Below, one piece after another: positions 44,545 through 56,650 of a stretch of 64,000 nt of DNA. The position numbers were made by a program, and so were the translations under genes. Origin of the DNA: Carettochelys insculpta. Taxonomy: Eukaryota; Chordata; Testudines; Carettochelyidae. Position 1 is the stretch's first letter. Every line of letters begins with the position of its first letter. Under the pieces are notes generated by a model that was given only the letters and a program-made list of their open reading frames with translations, ran no database searches and was not told the origin of the DNA. The stretch lies in assembly GCF_033958435.1 (NCBI RefSeq), contig NC_134138.1, positions 2,554,001 through 2,618,000 on the forward strand. The letters are read 5' to 3'.

Positions 44545-44625
44545 TTAGTTGGGATTGATCCTGCCTGAAGCAGGGGGCTGGACTGATGGCCTCCTGAGGT
44601 CCCTTCCAGCCCTGTGATTCTATGG
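44545..44625 (+). mobile_element. CR1 3' end fragment
   Basis: It matches the CR1 3' terminus with GGGGGCTGGACTGATGGCCT, CCTGAGGTCCCTTCCAGCCC and TGATTCTATGG. Confidence 0.85.
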
Positions 44626-44816
44626 AGGGTCTGCAGATAGCCTCATAGAAAACTTGCATAGTAGACTGCTGATCTGAGCCTGTTTGGTTCTTTATGTGGT
44701 TAGGCCAGTGAACGTGGGGAAGGGGAGGGACGTGAATCTGTATTGCCACCTTCGATGCTGAGAGAACTGTTTTACCGGGTGAAACCTCACTGTCCTCTCT
44801 TCCTTTCGGTCTCCAG

Positions 44817-44941
44817 GTATCCAGTGTAAAGAATGAGGATATAAAGGTTCGTCAAGACAGCGTAACCAAGTTACTGACAGATGTCCAGATGATGAAAGGA
44901 AAGCAGGAGAGCATGGACTCCAAACTGATAGCAATGAAACA
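44817..44941 (+). CDS. HSF1: HSF1 coding exon 4 (start of HR-A coiled coil)
   Basis: Forty-one codons plus two bases encode human-equivalent residues 122-162: [20 protein letters not shown], then a segment ending DSKLIAMK. This is the first part of the HR-A leucine-zipper coiled coil that drives trimerisation. The acceptor is CTCCAG (AG at 44815-44816) and the donor is GTATGT at 44942. The two leftover bases (CA) would give His or Gln with the next exon. Thr142, a known phosphorylation site in human HSF1, is conserved. The next exon, expected to begin with an ENEALWREV-like sequence, was looked for through 64000 and not found, so intron 4 probably runs past the window. Confidence 0.96.
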
Positions 44942-45204
44942 GTATGTGTGTGGGCAGGGCAGGGGGTGTGAAATAACGTGCTCACTCACTTCCCTCTGAA
45001 GTATTGCATTGAAGACGCCTTTTCGGGGGAGTAGAACTGCTTTGCATTACTCTCCACTCTCGTCTTTTTGCCGGAATCCTAGAGGGCTCAGGAGTGTAAC
45101 AAGCACTGCGAGGCTTTCTCTGCGAGGGAGGGAGGGAGGAGCTGGGGTTCGGGAGGGCTTCTGAACACCGTTAAGCCCTCTTAAGGACCTTTGTGTCTCA
45201 TGGA

Positions 45205-45500
45205 GCTTTAGGGTGTGTGCTAGACCCTAAAGTCCATCTGAGATACCCAGTTCCGGCTACGTCGGTTGCTTAACTGGAATCAACGTATCTACGATTGTCT
45301 TATGTGACCATCCCCACTGAGGGAGGTTGACGGGAGAAACTCTTCCATCGATCTCCCTCGCTCCTCATTATCATGAGTACCGGGATGGACTGTCAACCCC
45401 TATAGTTCAATTTTGTGCGTCGCCACTAGGCTCATGAAATTGAACCTGGGAAGATTGACCCCGATTAGGTCAGTCTCCTGGTAAGCGTGGATTTAGGCCT
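45205..45500. mobile_element. Possible MITE in intron 4
   Basis: It begins TTTAGGGTGTGTGCTAGACC, contains GATCTCC/GATTGACCCCGAT blocks and ends near GTAAGCGTGGATTTAGGCC. The ends are only loosely inverted, so the call is weak. Confidence 0.4.
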
Positions 45501-47566
45501 AGCAACCAACCCTGCAATCCTCTGCGCAGTAAGGCTGTGCTGACTTCTCTCTGCGATCCAGCACAGATGGCAGCCAGAGAGGATGGTAAGAACAGGGAGA
45601 TGTCTTCCTGCCTGTCTGGTGTCTGCACCAGCCCTAACACTGCATGGGGCTAGATCTTTCTCTCAGTTCTCTTCCATCAGAATGCGGATGTTCTGGTCTC
45701 CGTGTTCTTACACTATACCTATCACCTTGATGTTCAAATGACAGGATAATTCCTACTCCTCTCTTCTAATAATGCAGCCTGCTTCCAGCCTTAAGTCCGC
45801 CATTTAAATCTGTACTTGTCACTAGCAACTCAACACTTTTCCCTTGCATGAGAGCATACAGCATATGATCTTGTGTAGTCCGTTAATGCTCTTTGGGGGT
45901 CATGACAGAGTGCTGTTGATCATCCTTTTTATGAGACTAAGCCTGCCCCCCCCGCACGCGTGAAGGGAGATTTCAGACATAAGTAGCCACTTCACATTGG
46001 GGTCTCTATCCATGCAGCAGCGGCTGGTTTTCTTGCCGGTTAGGAAATTTACTCTGGGAGTTTTCGGAGCCACCTAAGATTGAAAGACCCGATTTCCCTG
46101 GGAAATGGGCATACAGATCCCTGGGGAGTATTTGTACATCTCATCAGGCTGAACTAGGTCAATCATTCTGAACGTTGTGATCTCCTCTGTGAGATTTGAT
46201 CAAGGTCAATGAGGCTAAATGTCCAAAGTTTGTGTTGAGGAGTCCTGCTAAGGGTTGTACTGCTGTGGCTTATGAACAGCAAAGGAGGCTGTCTGGTGCA
46301 GCTCTAGCCTTCAGCTCACTTGCGGAACAGAGCAGTAAGGCTGACTCTGTCCATGCCCAATGGAGAGCACCTTGTACATAGAGCTCATGCCGTAGTGCTG
46401 GTCACATGCGTGGAAGTGGAGAGAACCTGCTTTGTCTCCAAGTTCTAGATGCGTCTCTTGAGCTTCTGTGTGCCCAGCCAGTGGTGTAAAATGCAGTTCT
46501 CTTTGGGCTCTTAGGTGCCAGGTGAGGAGGAAAAGTAGATCTTCCTGACCTCTCCCATAAGCAAAGATGTCTTGTAAAATGCCTCTGTACAATGCGCAGT
46601 GTCTGCTTTTCCTGCGCTCCAGTATGTGCAGGGGGCTATTGAGCTTCCTTTTGCCTTCTGGCAGATCATGATTTTTCCAGCGGGACTTTGAATAAGAACT
46701 CTCCTGTGCAGTCACCATTAACGATACCCAAGATCTTTCTTGGTGCAGGCCATTGCAGCAAGCTTGTAGCCTGCTGGGAAGTTTTGTTCCTCAGAGAGGA
46801 TGTCTTTACCACTCATCTGAAACTTACAAGTTACAGCTGATCAATTGTCAATAATGGAAACTGTGCTAAATCTGTACTAGGACAACCCAGTATCCCTGAG
46901 GTGGAAGCTAATTTTCATCCCACTTCTGGAAAATGTATCAGCTGCCTACAACCATCTGAGGCTGCTGCTTGGGCTAAGGCAGGGCTTCTGTCGCCTGCCG
47001 GTGCTAGACCCATCTGCTCGGTCTCAGTCCGTTGCACAGTTCTTTCCTTGTTTGTTCTTACCCTAGGGGATACAGAGCTTGAGGGCGTGCAGCAGTCATA
47101 CTGGTTCCCACTGGCCAGTCTTACAGTCCTACGTTGCTTCCGAGCTGTATTTTTGTCCCGCCATTGGTTGGTGTGCATGCACACAGCCTCTGACTTCTTG
47201 CTGGTGTGACAGCAACAGAAACTGGAGAAACCTAAACAAGAGCTCTGGGTAAGCTCAAAAGCTTCTCTCTCCCCAGCAGAAGCTGGTCCACTAAATGATA
47301 TTATCTCCTTTATCATGGCTTAGCAGTAGAAAGTGGTGTCCTGCTTTATTAGAAGAGCAGCCATCCTGATGCCATCTCTTTGGCAGAGGATTGGGTACTG
47401 TTCAGACAGATAACTGGTCTGTGCAATGTCTAGTGTAGTGGGGCCCCAGGCAGACTAGGGACTTGTAGGTGCCACTGTAATTACAAATAACTCTTCCCTG
47501 GGAGGCAGAAGGGCACATCTAATTTGCATAGAAGTAGTTTGCTGCAGAGTTTATCTGTCCCAGATA

Positions 47567-47684
47567 TCTGAGGGGTAGCCGTGTTAGTCTGGATCTGTAA
47601 CAGCAACGAAGGGTCCTGTGGCACCTTATAGACTAACAGAAAAGTTTTGAGCATGAGCTTTCGTAAGCACAGACTCACTTCATC
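47567..47684 (-). mobile_element. Penelope 3' terminal unit (left of the CR1)
   Basis: The head GAGGGGTAGCCGTGTTAGTC begins near 47567 and the unit ends CACTTCATC at 47684, inside the complement of the CUGAUGA box. On the - strand it keeps a GTGAG/CTTAC stem, GAAA (complement of 47659-47662) and GCTCATGCTC as stem III. It continues beyond the CR1 at 49131. Confidence 0.85.
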
Positions 47685-49130
47685 ATAAGAACATAAGAAT
47701 GGCCATACTGGGTCAGACCAAAGGTCCATCCAGCCCAGTATCCCGTCTGCCGACAGTGGCCAATGCCAGGTGCCCCAGAGAAGGAGAACAGAAGACACTG
47801 ATCAAGTGATTTATCTCCTGCCCTTGTACTGAAGGCCAGGGCACCATACTGTACCCCTGGCTAATAGCCATTTATGGACCTAACCTGCAAAAATTTATCA
47901 AGCTCTTTTTTAAACCCTAATAGAGTCCTGGCCTTCACAGCCTCCTCCGGCAAGGAGTTCCACAGGTTGACTGCGCGCTGTGTGAAGAAAAAATTCCTTT
48001 TATTAGTTTTGAACCTGCTACCCATCAATTTCATTTGGTGTCCCCTAGTTCTTGTATTACGGGAAAAGGTAAATACTTTTTCTATATTCACTTTCTCCAC
48101 ACCATTCATGATTTTATATACCTCTATCATATCGCCCCTCAATCGCCTCTTTTCCAGACTGAAAAGTCCCAGTCTCTCTAGCCTCTCCCCATATGGGACC
48201 CGTTCCAAACCCCTAATCATCTTAGTCGCCCTTTTCTGAATCTTTTCTAATGCCAATATATCTTTTTTGAGGTGAGGAGACCACATCTGCACGCAGTACT
48301 CAAGATGTGGGCGTACCATAGTTTTATAGAGGGGAAGTATGATATCTTTTGTCTTATTATCTATCCCTTTTTTAATAATTCCTAACATCCTAGTTGCTTT
48401 ACTAACTGCCGCTGCACACTGCGTGGATGTCTTCAGAGAACTATCCACTATAACTCCAAGATCCCTTTCCTGATCTGTCGTAGCTAAATTTGACCCCATC
48501 ATGTTGTACGTGTAATTTGGGTTATTTTTTCCAATGTGCGTTACCTTACACTTACCCACATTAAATTTCATTTGCCATTTTGCTGCCCAATCACTCAGTT
48601 TGCTGAGATCTTTTTGTAGTTCTTCACCATCCCTTTTGGTTTTGACTGTCCTGAACAACTTGGTGTCATCTGCAAACTTTGCCACCTCACTGCTTACCTC
48701 ATTTTCTAGATCATTGATGAACAAGTTGAACAGGATCGATCCCAGGACTGACCCCTGGGGAACACCACTAGTTACCCCCCTCCATTGTGAAAATTTACCA
48801 TTTATTCCAACCCTTTGTTTTCTGTCTTTTAACCAATTCCCGATCCATGAAAGGATCTTTCCTCCTATCCCATGACCGCCTAATTTACATAAAAGCCTTT
48901 GGTGTGGGACCGTGTCAAAGGCTTTCTGGAAATCTAGGTATATTATGTCCACTGGGTGCCCCTTGTCCGCATGTTTATTAACCCCTTCAAAGAATTCTAA
49001 TAGATTAGACAGACACGACTTCCCTCTGCAGAAACCATGCTGACTTTTGCCCAACAATTCGTGCTCTTCTACGTGCCTTGCAATTTTATTCTTTACTATT
49101 GTTTCTACTAATTTGCCTGGTACTGATGTT
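47685..49130 (-). mobile_element. CR1 LINE inserted inside the Penelope end
   Basis: A 1,446-bp CR1 on the - strand with its 3' end at 47685 (ATAAGAACATAAGAATGGCC) and truncated at about 49130. It contains one long open frame (next entry). The flanks 47684 and 49131 rejoin to a continuous Penelope sequence when it is removed; no clear target duplication, as is usual for CR1. Confidence 0.92.
47861..49057 (-). pseudogene. CR1 ORF2 C-terminal part, 398 codons open
   Basis: The longest open frame of the window. It starts within RT (GKSQHGFCRGKSCLSNLLEF), has DIIYLDFQKAFD with the first catalytic Asp (residue 43), SGVPQGSVLG (97-106), the FADD catalytic motif (128-131) and the CR1 thumb and C-terminal region ending EVRSINGY-like. 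The endonuclease and the first RT motifs are missing through 5' truncation, so it cannot act alone. Absence of stops over 1.2 kb marks it as one of the youngest CR1 copies here. No HSF1 relation. Confidence 0.93.
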
Positions 49131-49500
49131 AGATGCTGGTCTTGGAAATCTGCAGGGCCAGGTATAAATAAGCCAGAGCAAGGGTGGGGATAACAAGGTT
49201 AGCTCAGTCAGCAAGGGTGAAGCTTACTACCAGCAGTTGATCTGGAGGTGTGAACACCAAGGGAGGGGCAGCTGCTTTTGTATTTAGCCAGCCATTCAGA
49301 GTCTTTAAGCCTGAGCCAACGGCGTCGAATTTGCAGATGAATTGCAGCTCAGAAATTTCTCTTTGGAGTCTGGTCCTGAAATTTCTTTGCTGTAGGATAG
49401 CTGTCCCAGATAGTAACTGGCTAGAGAAGTCCTGGCATGCCGTGCTCATCTCTGGCTATTTTTTGGATGAAGTGCGTTATTTGTGACTGAGTGTCTGGGA
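49131..49500 (-). mobile_element. Penelope C-terminus and 3' UTR (right of the CR1)
   Basis: The - strand translation has SSQLLSGTAILQQRNFRTRL, QREISELQFICKFDAVGSGL, the typical end of the Penelope endonuclease ORF, followed by a 3' UTR reaching 49131. It belongs to a different Penelope subfamily from the 27-kb copy. The upstream end is unclear. Confidence 0.8.
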
Positions 49501-49785
49501 CCACACCCGCGTATTTACAGAGGAAGATGCACACGTGAAATTGCCGTCTTGTGGGAACAGACTAACATCGCTGCCTGTGAAAGGAGTGTCCTTGTAAGCC
49601 ACTAGGTGGCACGCATGCCACAATGTTCTGCACAGCAGGTGCTGCCGGGTTCCCATTACTGGTGGGAAAGGGAAGAGTTCTTCAACCACAAACAAGAGTC
49701 AAACCCCTGAAAGCTCCAGGGCTCAAGCACCCATGGACAAAGTGCTGTGGGGGCAGGGCTGGATCTCAGCACACAGGAGCCAGAG

Positions 49786-50272
49786 CAGGGCTCAGCAACC
49801 CAAACAGCAGCCAGAGCCATTTTTTTCTCGATTTGGTAAAAAATTCAATACTTCATGAGCCGCAATGCGTGTGAATTCGAGACAGTCCTTAATAAATAAT
49901 GTCAACCCGCCCTTTTTGTAACCCCCATTGTAAGAACAGAGCACACAATGATTTGTAATGCGATACACGTTTACCGCAGGACGTTCACAAACTTTTTACA
50001 TACTCTAGTTGTGTGTTTGTACCCCTGTCTTCCTGACTTTCCCTCCCAAACCTTCTGTCTTTGGAGGGCTCTGGGTTGTGCTCAGGGGAGTTACCCAACA
50101 TTTGGAGATCACACATGGTTTGCTATTTAGAGATGAGTTGTTCATTTCTGGGCTTTTAGATGTTCATCATTTATCAAAAATAATCGGGAGGTTTTTTTTG
50201 TTTTTTACTTTGGAATTACAGCATTGGGAGCCACAAAGAAGTCCTTAAAGAGCTGCAGGTTGCCGATCCCTG
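49786..50272. mobile_element. Non-autonomous hAT element
   Basis: A 487-bp element starting CAGGGCTCAGCAACC and ending GGTTGCCGATCCCTG with the perfect 8-bp duplication AGCCAGAG (49778-49785 and 50273-50280). The interior is AT-rich and non-coding; its left half is related to 2410-2540. Confidence 0.92.
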
Positions 50273-50727
50273 AGCCAGAGCTTGGGTGGGGAAATGTGAG
50301 TTGTGCGCTAACAGCAGCTTCTGCCCTTGGGGCAGGGAGTTGGTTTGTAAACAGAAGCAAAGTAATTAATATAACAAAAGGGGGTGTGCAGGAGCAGGTT
50401 GGGGATGGGGTGCCTACTGGCACTGTTTCTGGAGGCGCTGAGGTGGAAGTAGAAGGGTTATTTTACCCCTCTGCTTGGCTCTCGTGTGGCCGTTACTGGA
50501 ATACCATGTCCAGTTCTAGTGACTGCTCCAAGAAAGACTGAAAAATTGGGGTGGTCAGGGAAGACAGGAGAATGCTGAGAGGATTGTAAAGCATGCCTCA
50601 TTGTGAGATGCTCAGGAGCCCAGTCTAGTTAGCTGGTCAAAGTGAAGGAGCAGCATGAGCTGCTCAGCCTAAATACCGACATAGGGAACATGAATTTGAT
50701 AGACAGCTCTTTATTTGAATATATGTA

Positions 50728-52045
50728 GTAGGCATCCTTCAATCTGCATAGACTATGGATCACGCCCTTTAAAGTTTCAATTGAGGACTTCATTTACAGT
50801 CTCTATTGTGACTATAAAGACCCACACGAGAGTGACAGTCCTTGCTGCATCTCTCGCAGATGTAGTGGGTGTCTGACAAGTCCTTACTGTGCTTTCTGTG
50901 CGCTCGCTTCTCCTCTGCTAGCTGTCTGATCTTCATCTCGCCCTTCTTAAGGCCCTTGTGTAACCCCTGCCTCCATCTGCTGCGGTCATCTGCTAGTTCT
51001 TCCCAGTTGTCCAGCTCGATGTCTACCTCTCTGAGGTCTCTCTTGCAGACATCTTTGTAACGCAACGGGGGGCGTCCGGGAGGTCTTTTGCCAGAGGCTA
51101 GCTCACCATACAGGATGTCTTTTGGAATCCTTCCATCATTCATCCTGTGGACGTGGCCAAGCCAGCGGAGCCGACGCTGCCTGAGGAGGGTGTGCATGGT
51201 TGGGATTCCAGCTTGCTCGAGGACGGCGGTGTTGGTCACTCTGTCCTTCCATGATATTCCAAGGATGCACCTGAGGCAGCGCAAGTGGAAGACGTTCAGC
51301 CTCTTTTCCTGGCGGGCATACAGGGTCCAAGTCTTGCTGCCATAAAGGAGGGTGCTGAGGATGCAGGCTCTGTAGACTTGGTCAGCAGGGATGGACTGTT
51401 CAAACTGCTCCACAAGATAGGCTGTCCTCCATGGTTACTCAAGATGATCCAGTCGTTCCACGAAGACATGAGAGGAACCATCCAATATGACGGCGCATTA
51501 TCAGATGCTTTGAGCATCAGGAGCGGCGTCAAACAAGGATGCGTGCTTGCTCTGACATTGTTCGGGATCTTCTTTGCGCTCCTCCTGAAGCATGCCTTTG
51601 GATCTTCAACAGAGGGCATCTTGCTGCACACAAGATCTGATGGGAAACTGTTTAACCTTGCAAGGCTGAAAGCGAAGTCTAAGGTGCGAGAAGTCCTCAT
51701 CAGAGACATGCTGTTTGCAGACAATGCTGCTGTAGTGTCTCACACTGAAGGCCAGCTTCAAAAACTGCTGGATCAGTTCTCCAAAGCGTGCAAGGACTTT
51801 GGGCTTACCATCAGCCTAAAGAAGACGAATGTACTCGGTCAGGATGTTGCTGAATCCCCATCAATCAGCATTGACAACTATACATTAGAGGTCGTCCACG
51901 AGTTCGTTTATCTCGGGTCCACCATCACTGACACCCTGTCGTTGGACACTGAGCTAAATAGGAGGATCGGAAAAGCGGCCACAACTCTTTCCAGACTCAG
52001 CAAGAGTGTGGAATAACAAGCTGTACACTCACACCAAAATGAACA
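50728..52045 (-). mobile_element. LINE with inverted 5' half (twin-priming product)
   Basis: The 3' half (50790-51390, - strand) encodes YRACILSTLLYGSKTWTLYA, LRCLRCILGISWKDRVTN, GKRPPGRPPLRYKDVCKRDL and a C-terminal Cys/His finger CERCSKDCHSRVGLYSHNRD. The 5' half (51391-52045, + strand) encodes RT: SRDGLFKLLHKIGCPPWLL, SIRSGVKQGCVLALTLFGIF, MLFADNAAVVSHTEGQ (FADD-type motif with Asn), YLGSTITDTLSLDTELNRRI and, after a frameshift, VWNNKLYTHTKM. The + part stops where the - part begins in the normal protein, so one insertion has had its 5' part flipped. A candidate duplication is TGAATATATGTA/TGAACATATGTA (50716, 52040). Confidence 0.88.
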
Positions 52046-54351
52046 TATGTAATCAGACCCAAAGGCCGTAAGTTGAAGCTAGACAGTAGAAATAAGGTGC
52101 TAATTTTACAGTGAGAGTAGCTAACCATTAGAAAATTTCACCAAGGTCAGTGGTGGAATCTCAGTAAGTGGAAGCTTTAAAATCAAGATTGCGTGTTTTG
52201 TAAGGGGCTGGTTAGTTCAATCACACCAGCTGGAGTTGAAGCAGGACTTGGGCAAGGGACATCTAATGGTCTGTTGTGTACGGGTCTGATTAGACTGTCA
52301 CAAGACTTCATGGTCTTTTCTGATATTAACATTTCGATCTATTAAAAAAAAAATCACCATGACCTGCCAACATTTCCCTGACCTGCTTCCGCCTAGATTT
52401 TAAGCAGTGCAATCCCCTGGTTCCCTCTCTGAAGTCAGGACGGTAACATCTTGGGCAAGTCAAGACAGCTTCACCCAGCAGGACCTGCAGCAGATGAGTG
52501 TGTCAGCAATGCTGCTGACCCATTTCACTGCAGATCTGCCTCTGATCTGACCCAGTCAACTGCTGAGCCATGAACTGGTCAAGTGCTCTGTAACCAATGA
52601 GGAGTCACTAGTGCAAGATTGGAATAATTTGCATAGAGATGCACCAGTACTAAGCTACCTAATGTTGTCCTGTCCCAAACATTTTCCAGCCATTATGTAA
52701 ATCCTCTCATTCTCAGAAGATGGCAAGTAGTGCCTTCTCCTACAGCTCTGGACAGGTGATGCCTTACGCCCTGCTCAACCGCTCAGGTCTCTGGTCACAA
52801 AGGTGTTTCTGGTGCAGATAAATAGAGTTCAGCCTGCCCCAGGTATGTGGCAGAGCACAGTTGTTCCTAGTTATTTATCAGTAAAACTGAATGCATTTGT
52901 ATTTGCTCTAAAGCACCTTTGCCCAAAATGTGGCAAGTTGGACCACAAGCTTGGAGCCACGGTCAGAGTCTGTTACACTATATTCTTGTTTTCTTTTTGT
53001 AGGTAAAGGCCTGGATTGTGTGTTTTCACTCACCTAAAAACACCAGGTGCAGCTGATATCAAACCTTTTTGTCGACATTAGAGAGTTTATGGGTACAGCT
53101 TTTCTCCTGTTGCGAGTAGGGTCTCTGTAGCATATTGAAAATGCACGTGGCTTGGAGCCAGCAGAGAGAAGGCTGTGGAGTTTTTATTGGGTTTGACTTG
53201 GACATCATCTTGGTTAAATCCAATACAATGCTTATTGTAGCTGTCTTATTATTGTACCACTGTGAACAGACTTCCTCACATCTTTCCGCGTTGACTTGCT
53301 TAGCTCAGACAGTCTGCCAGAAAAATTGGAGAAGGCAATTAAACAAGTTCACCAGCAGAATACTGCTCACAACTGGATAATTTGCTGCTATTCTTTAGCC
53401 TTGGCATAAGTGATAGAAAATAGTAGAAGTACTAAACTTTGGGGTATGGAAATATTTATCCTTCCTTGTCAGAAGCTCCTTCAGCAGGAGTGGTGGCTGC
53501 AAGAGTTTTTTCAGGCTAGGCCGTGACTTCCCCGCAGTACATCAGACTCTCACCTGCTCCAGTTCTGAGCTCAGCTTGTGTACTCTTAATGTCAGACAAG
53601 CAAAGGTACTGATCTGATTTCTTTGGGAAGCGGGTGGTTCCTGACTTCTCTTTCCTTTTTGGGGCACTGGGGAATCTGCTGTGCTTTTGGTGGCACTCTA
53701 TGGAATGGCAGCATCCAGCAAGAAAGATGTTTGTCAGATTCCTGCCTCTGTGGCATCAAAGGCTACATCAGCTCAGGAGTCTCTGTGCAGGGAACTTAAA
53801 GACAAAGATACGCATAGAAGAGCAGATCTTCTTGTTTTGGGAAACTAAGCGCGAACACCCCCTCGAAACAAGGAGACTGCTTTCATTCTGGCATTGTGGC
53901 GGCAGCAGCAGAGACTTCAGGTGCTTTCATCTTCTCCAGCTGGCGGCAGTGATAATTTAGAATTAAGAGCATCACAACAGATATGGCACTGTACTTTTAC
54001 AGGAGAAACTTGTGAACACCAGAGTTGCAAAATGACCAGTCAACCGTACGCCTCATTTAGAACCCAAATCACACAGTCAGGCAGCAGCAGAGACCCCCAA
54101 AGAACAAATCCCATTCAGCAAACTACTAAAAAAAAAAAGCAGCATTTTTCTTCTGCACAGTAAAGTTTCAAAGCTTCAGTAGGTCAGTGTTCGTGTGTAA
54201 ACATTTGAAAGAATCACCGTGATATATGGGCTTTTTCAGTTACAAACATTACAACCCACTGCCACTCCCACAGTGTTAGTAACTCTGGGTTCTGCTGAAT
54301 TCTCTGTAGACTCAGAATTGAGTTCAATATGAAATTTGTTTGGTGCACACA

Positions 54352-54870
54352 GAGGCTATGTCTGCGCTAGACATAGAAGTTGACCACTGATGCACAATGT
54401 TAGCTACACCAATTGCATAGCTAAAAATCAATTTTTCCACGGTTACCTTCCATGTCTGTCCATGTGGCAGGTCGACCTTCCTTATTCCTCGCCTCCCGCA
54501 AAGAGCACAGGGGTCGATTGTTGACCCCCTGGAAGTGTTTTGCGCGTGTGTGAAATGAAAGTGTGGACGATCAACCCTGAGCAGGTTGCTCTTTGCTGAA
54601 GCGTGGCTCTAGCCAAAGATTCAGAAGCTCCAAGGTTACTATATAGGTGGGGTTTTTCGTGTCTATGGCTCTGTGCTGTGCTCTGCTGTAAGTTCTGTGT
54701 AGCTGTTCTTTGGTGGCAGGAGAAAAATCTCCGGTTGGTGCAACAAAACCACTCTAACAAGTGGCGGTAGCATTGTCAACAGGAGAGTGTCTCCCACCGA
54801 AGAGCATCGTTCACATCAGCATTTTGTCCATTGGGGCATGCTCCAATAGTGCGATGGAGACACAGCCTAA
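54352..54870. mobile_element. Possible MITE
   Basis: The ends GAGGCTATGTCTGCGCTAG and GATGGAGACACAGCCTAAC are loosely inverted and resemble those of other MITEs in the window. The interior contains GTCGACC/GGTCGAT-type complementary blocks. Non-coding. Confidence 0.5.
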
Positions 54871-56189
54871 CACTATAGTTGCTTTTTTATGTTCTAATTT
54901 GGATGTTTAACTTTCAAGTACCAGATTTATCTTCAATGAGGAGGAAATCGATGACATCTGGAGAAATAACTGCCCTGCTGAAGTGTGGAGATCCTGTAAG
55001 TCGGTGGGAGCAAACTTTTTATGTTGGGTCCCACTGTAATTGGCAGGGTCCCCCCACCTGACTAGTGTAATCCACATCAACAGGAAATCTCAGTTATGTT
55101 CATACGAAAAAAACCTTTCAGCACGTTAAGAAAACAAGTCTGTAGAATGTAAAAGCGTTATTGATCGGTATGTAAACGTGAGCATACAGGCTAAAACCAG
55201 TAACACATTGCAACATTTACAATGAGATGAATGAGCCTGAGCCCCATTGGCTGGTTGTGCTGTGCCCCCCTCTAAAATTTCATGCCCCACCCCCACCCTG
55301 TGCACCCCTGCTGTGTGATATTGCACAAAGAGTTTGTCCCCTTGGTGATTACACAGCCAGGGTTTTGAACAATGAAAGTTTCCAAGCAAAAATAAACCTG
55401 GTAGCTCAGTGTTATTTTTGGAGTCCTTTGCCTCTGCGATTATCTACAGCCAAGTGCTTATTATTTGTGTAATTTGCCCCCTTTTCCTCTCAGCTGTGTG
55501 TCCAATTCAAGCTCAGGTTATTGACTCACCGCCCCTACTGACTCGTGCAGCCTGTTTTAAGAAGTACATGGCGCACCGTGTTTCCCGTTTGCATCTCCTC
55601 TCGCCAGCTGCTTGTCATATTTCCTTTGCTGCAGCAGCCGGGCACGGATTTATCCTCCCAAGTCTTTGTCATGCTGAATAGAATTCTGACCTGGGCTTAA
55701 ATTAGGAAAATGGTGTTCACTTCGATATTCTCCTAGGACTGTGCTGGGGGAAGGGCACTCCTTCTAGCCCTGTCCCTGCAGGGAGGGGAGTTAGCTTCTT
55801 GAGGCATTACAAATGACTGTGGTGAGTGACCAGCAAGTAAGTTAAAATTAGACAGAGTGCCCAGTGTTGGATTGTCCCTGTTTCTGCTGGCCTTCACTCC
55901 TCCTTCCTCTGTTTTTTTGCTCCTGGATCCATCCTTCCCAATTTTAGAAGGTTCTTGAAGCCAAAAGCTTTTTTCCGGGACCGTCAGGCTGTAACTGTTG
56001 TTGGTTTGACACTGACAGCTTAAATTAAAAAGCTGCTGCCTGGTTCTTGCACGGTGCCATGTACAGCTGGGGCTCGGTGTTGCTTGTTACCTGACAACAA
56101 CGATCCGCCCAGGCCAGCTGGAGTTCTGTAACTGGTGTGCATATACGTTTGAGTCATCAGCTGGCCTGTAAAGAAGGGACAGGAGTGAC

Positions 56190-56650
56190 TTGATTTACGC
56201 AAGAGCCGTGTTCCCATACACGCGCTCATAGCTCGAGCTTCGGGTAAGTCGGGGCGTCTCTTTCCCTGGCAGAATGCACATTGTGCAGCTGGGAACGCAG
56301 CAGGAACACCTGGAGCTCCTTTTGAAAGTAAGCCTTGGGAATGGGGTGGGGGAGAGCAGCTGGGGAGGGTTAAGCCGGGCGGTGGGAGGGGAACGGGGTA
56401 TAAGCCTGGGTTGAGTTAGGGCTGCAGAGGGCATGGGGAGGTGTGGAGTTGAGCCAGAGCCCCACATGACAGGGGTGAACCAGGGCCAGGGGGTTGAGCC
56501 ACAGTCACGCGGAGGTGGTGAGCTGGAGCTATGCTGAGGTGGTCAGCTGGGCTGCAGGGGTTTGAACCAGAGCCGCATGGGAGGCTGAGGGCTGGATTTT
56601 AAGTTGCGCTTAAATTGCGTTAAATTGCGCAAGTTAAGCGCAACTTGAAA
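56190..56650. repeat. GC-rich repeat with a terminal hairpin
   Basis: GAGCC/GGGTTGAGCC-type degenerate units (56330-56590), then a hairpin with perfect 13-bp arms AAGTTGCGCTTAA (56601-56613) and its complement (56634-56646). Likely a non-autonomous element; family unknown. Confidence 0.45.

Larger units (their letters stand above)
42950..44816 (+). other. HSF1: HSF1 intron 3
   Basis: A 1,867-bp phase-0 intron with GTAAGT donor and CTCCAG acceptor. It contains one short Penelope-end unit (about 43098-43190) and the 3' end of a CR1 (about 44545-44625). The stretch 43195-44540 shows no recognisable element or coding potential. Confidence 0.9.

Noticed and set aside
45125..45147. G-rich run able to form a G-quadruplex
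   Set aside because: A real pattern (four G tracts) but short, intronic and without further support; not listed as a functional site.
46196..46230. VNEAK-like peptide as a candidate HSF1 exon 5
   Set aside because: The expected continuation (ALWREVASLRQKHAQQQ-like) is absent and no matching splice acceptor and phase were found.
47211..47250. CAGCAACAGAAACTGGAG as part of an HSF1 coiled-coil exon
   Set aside because: An in-frame stop precedes it and the continuation does not match the HR-A/B sequence.
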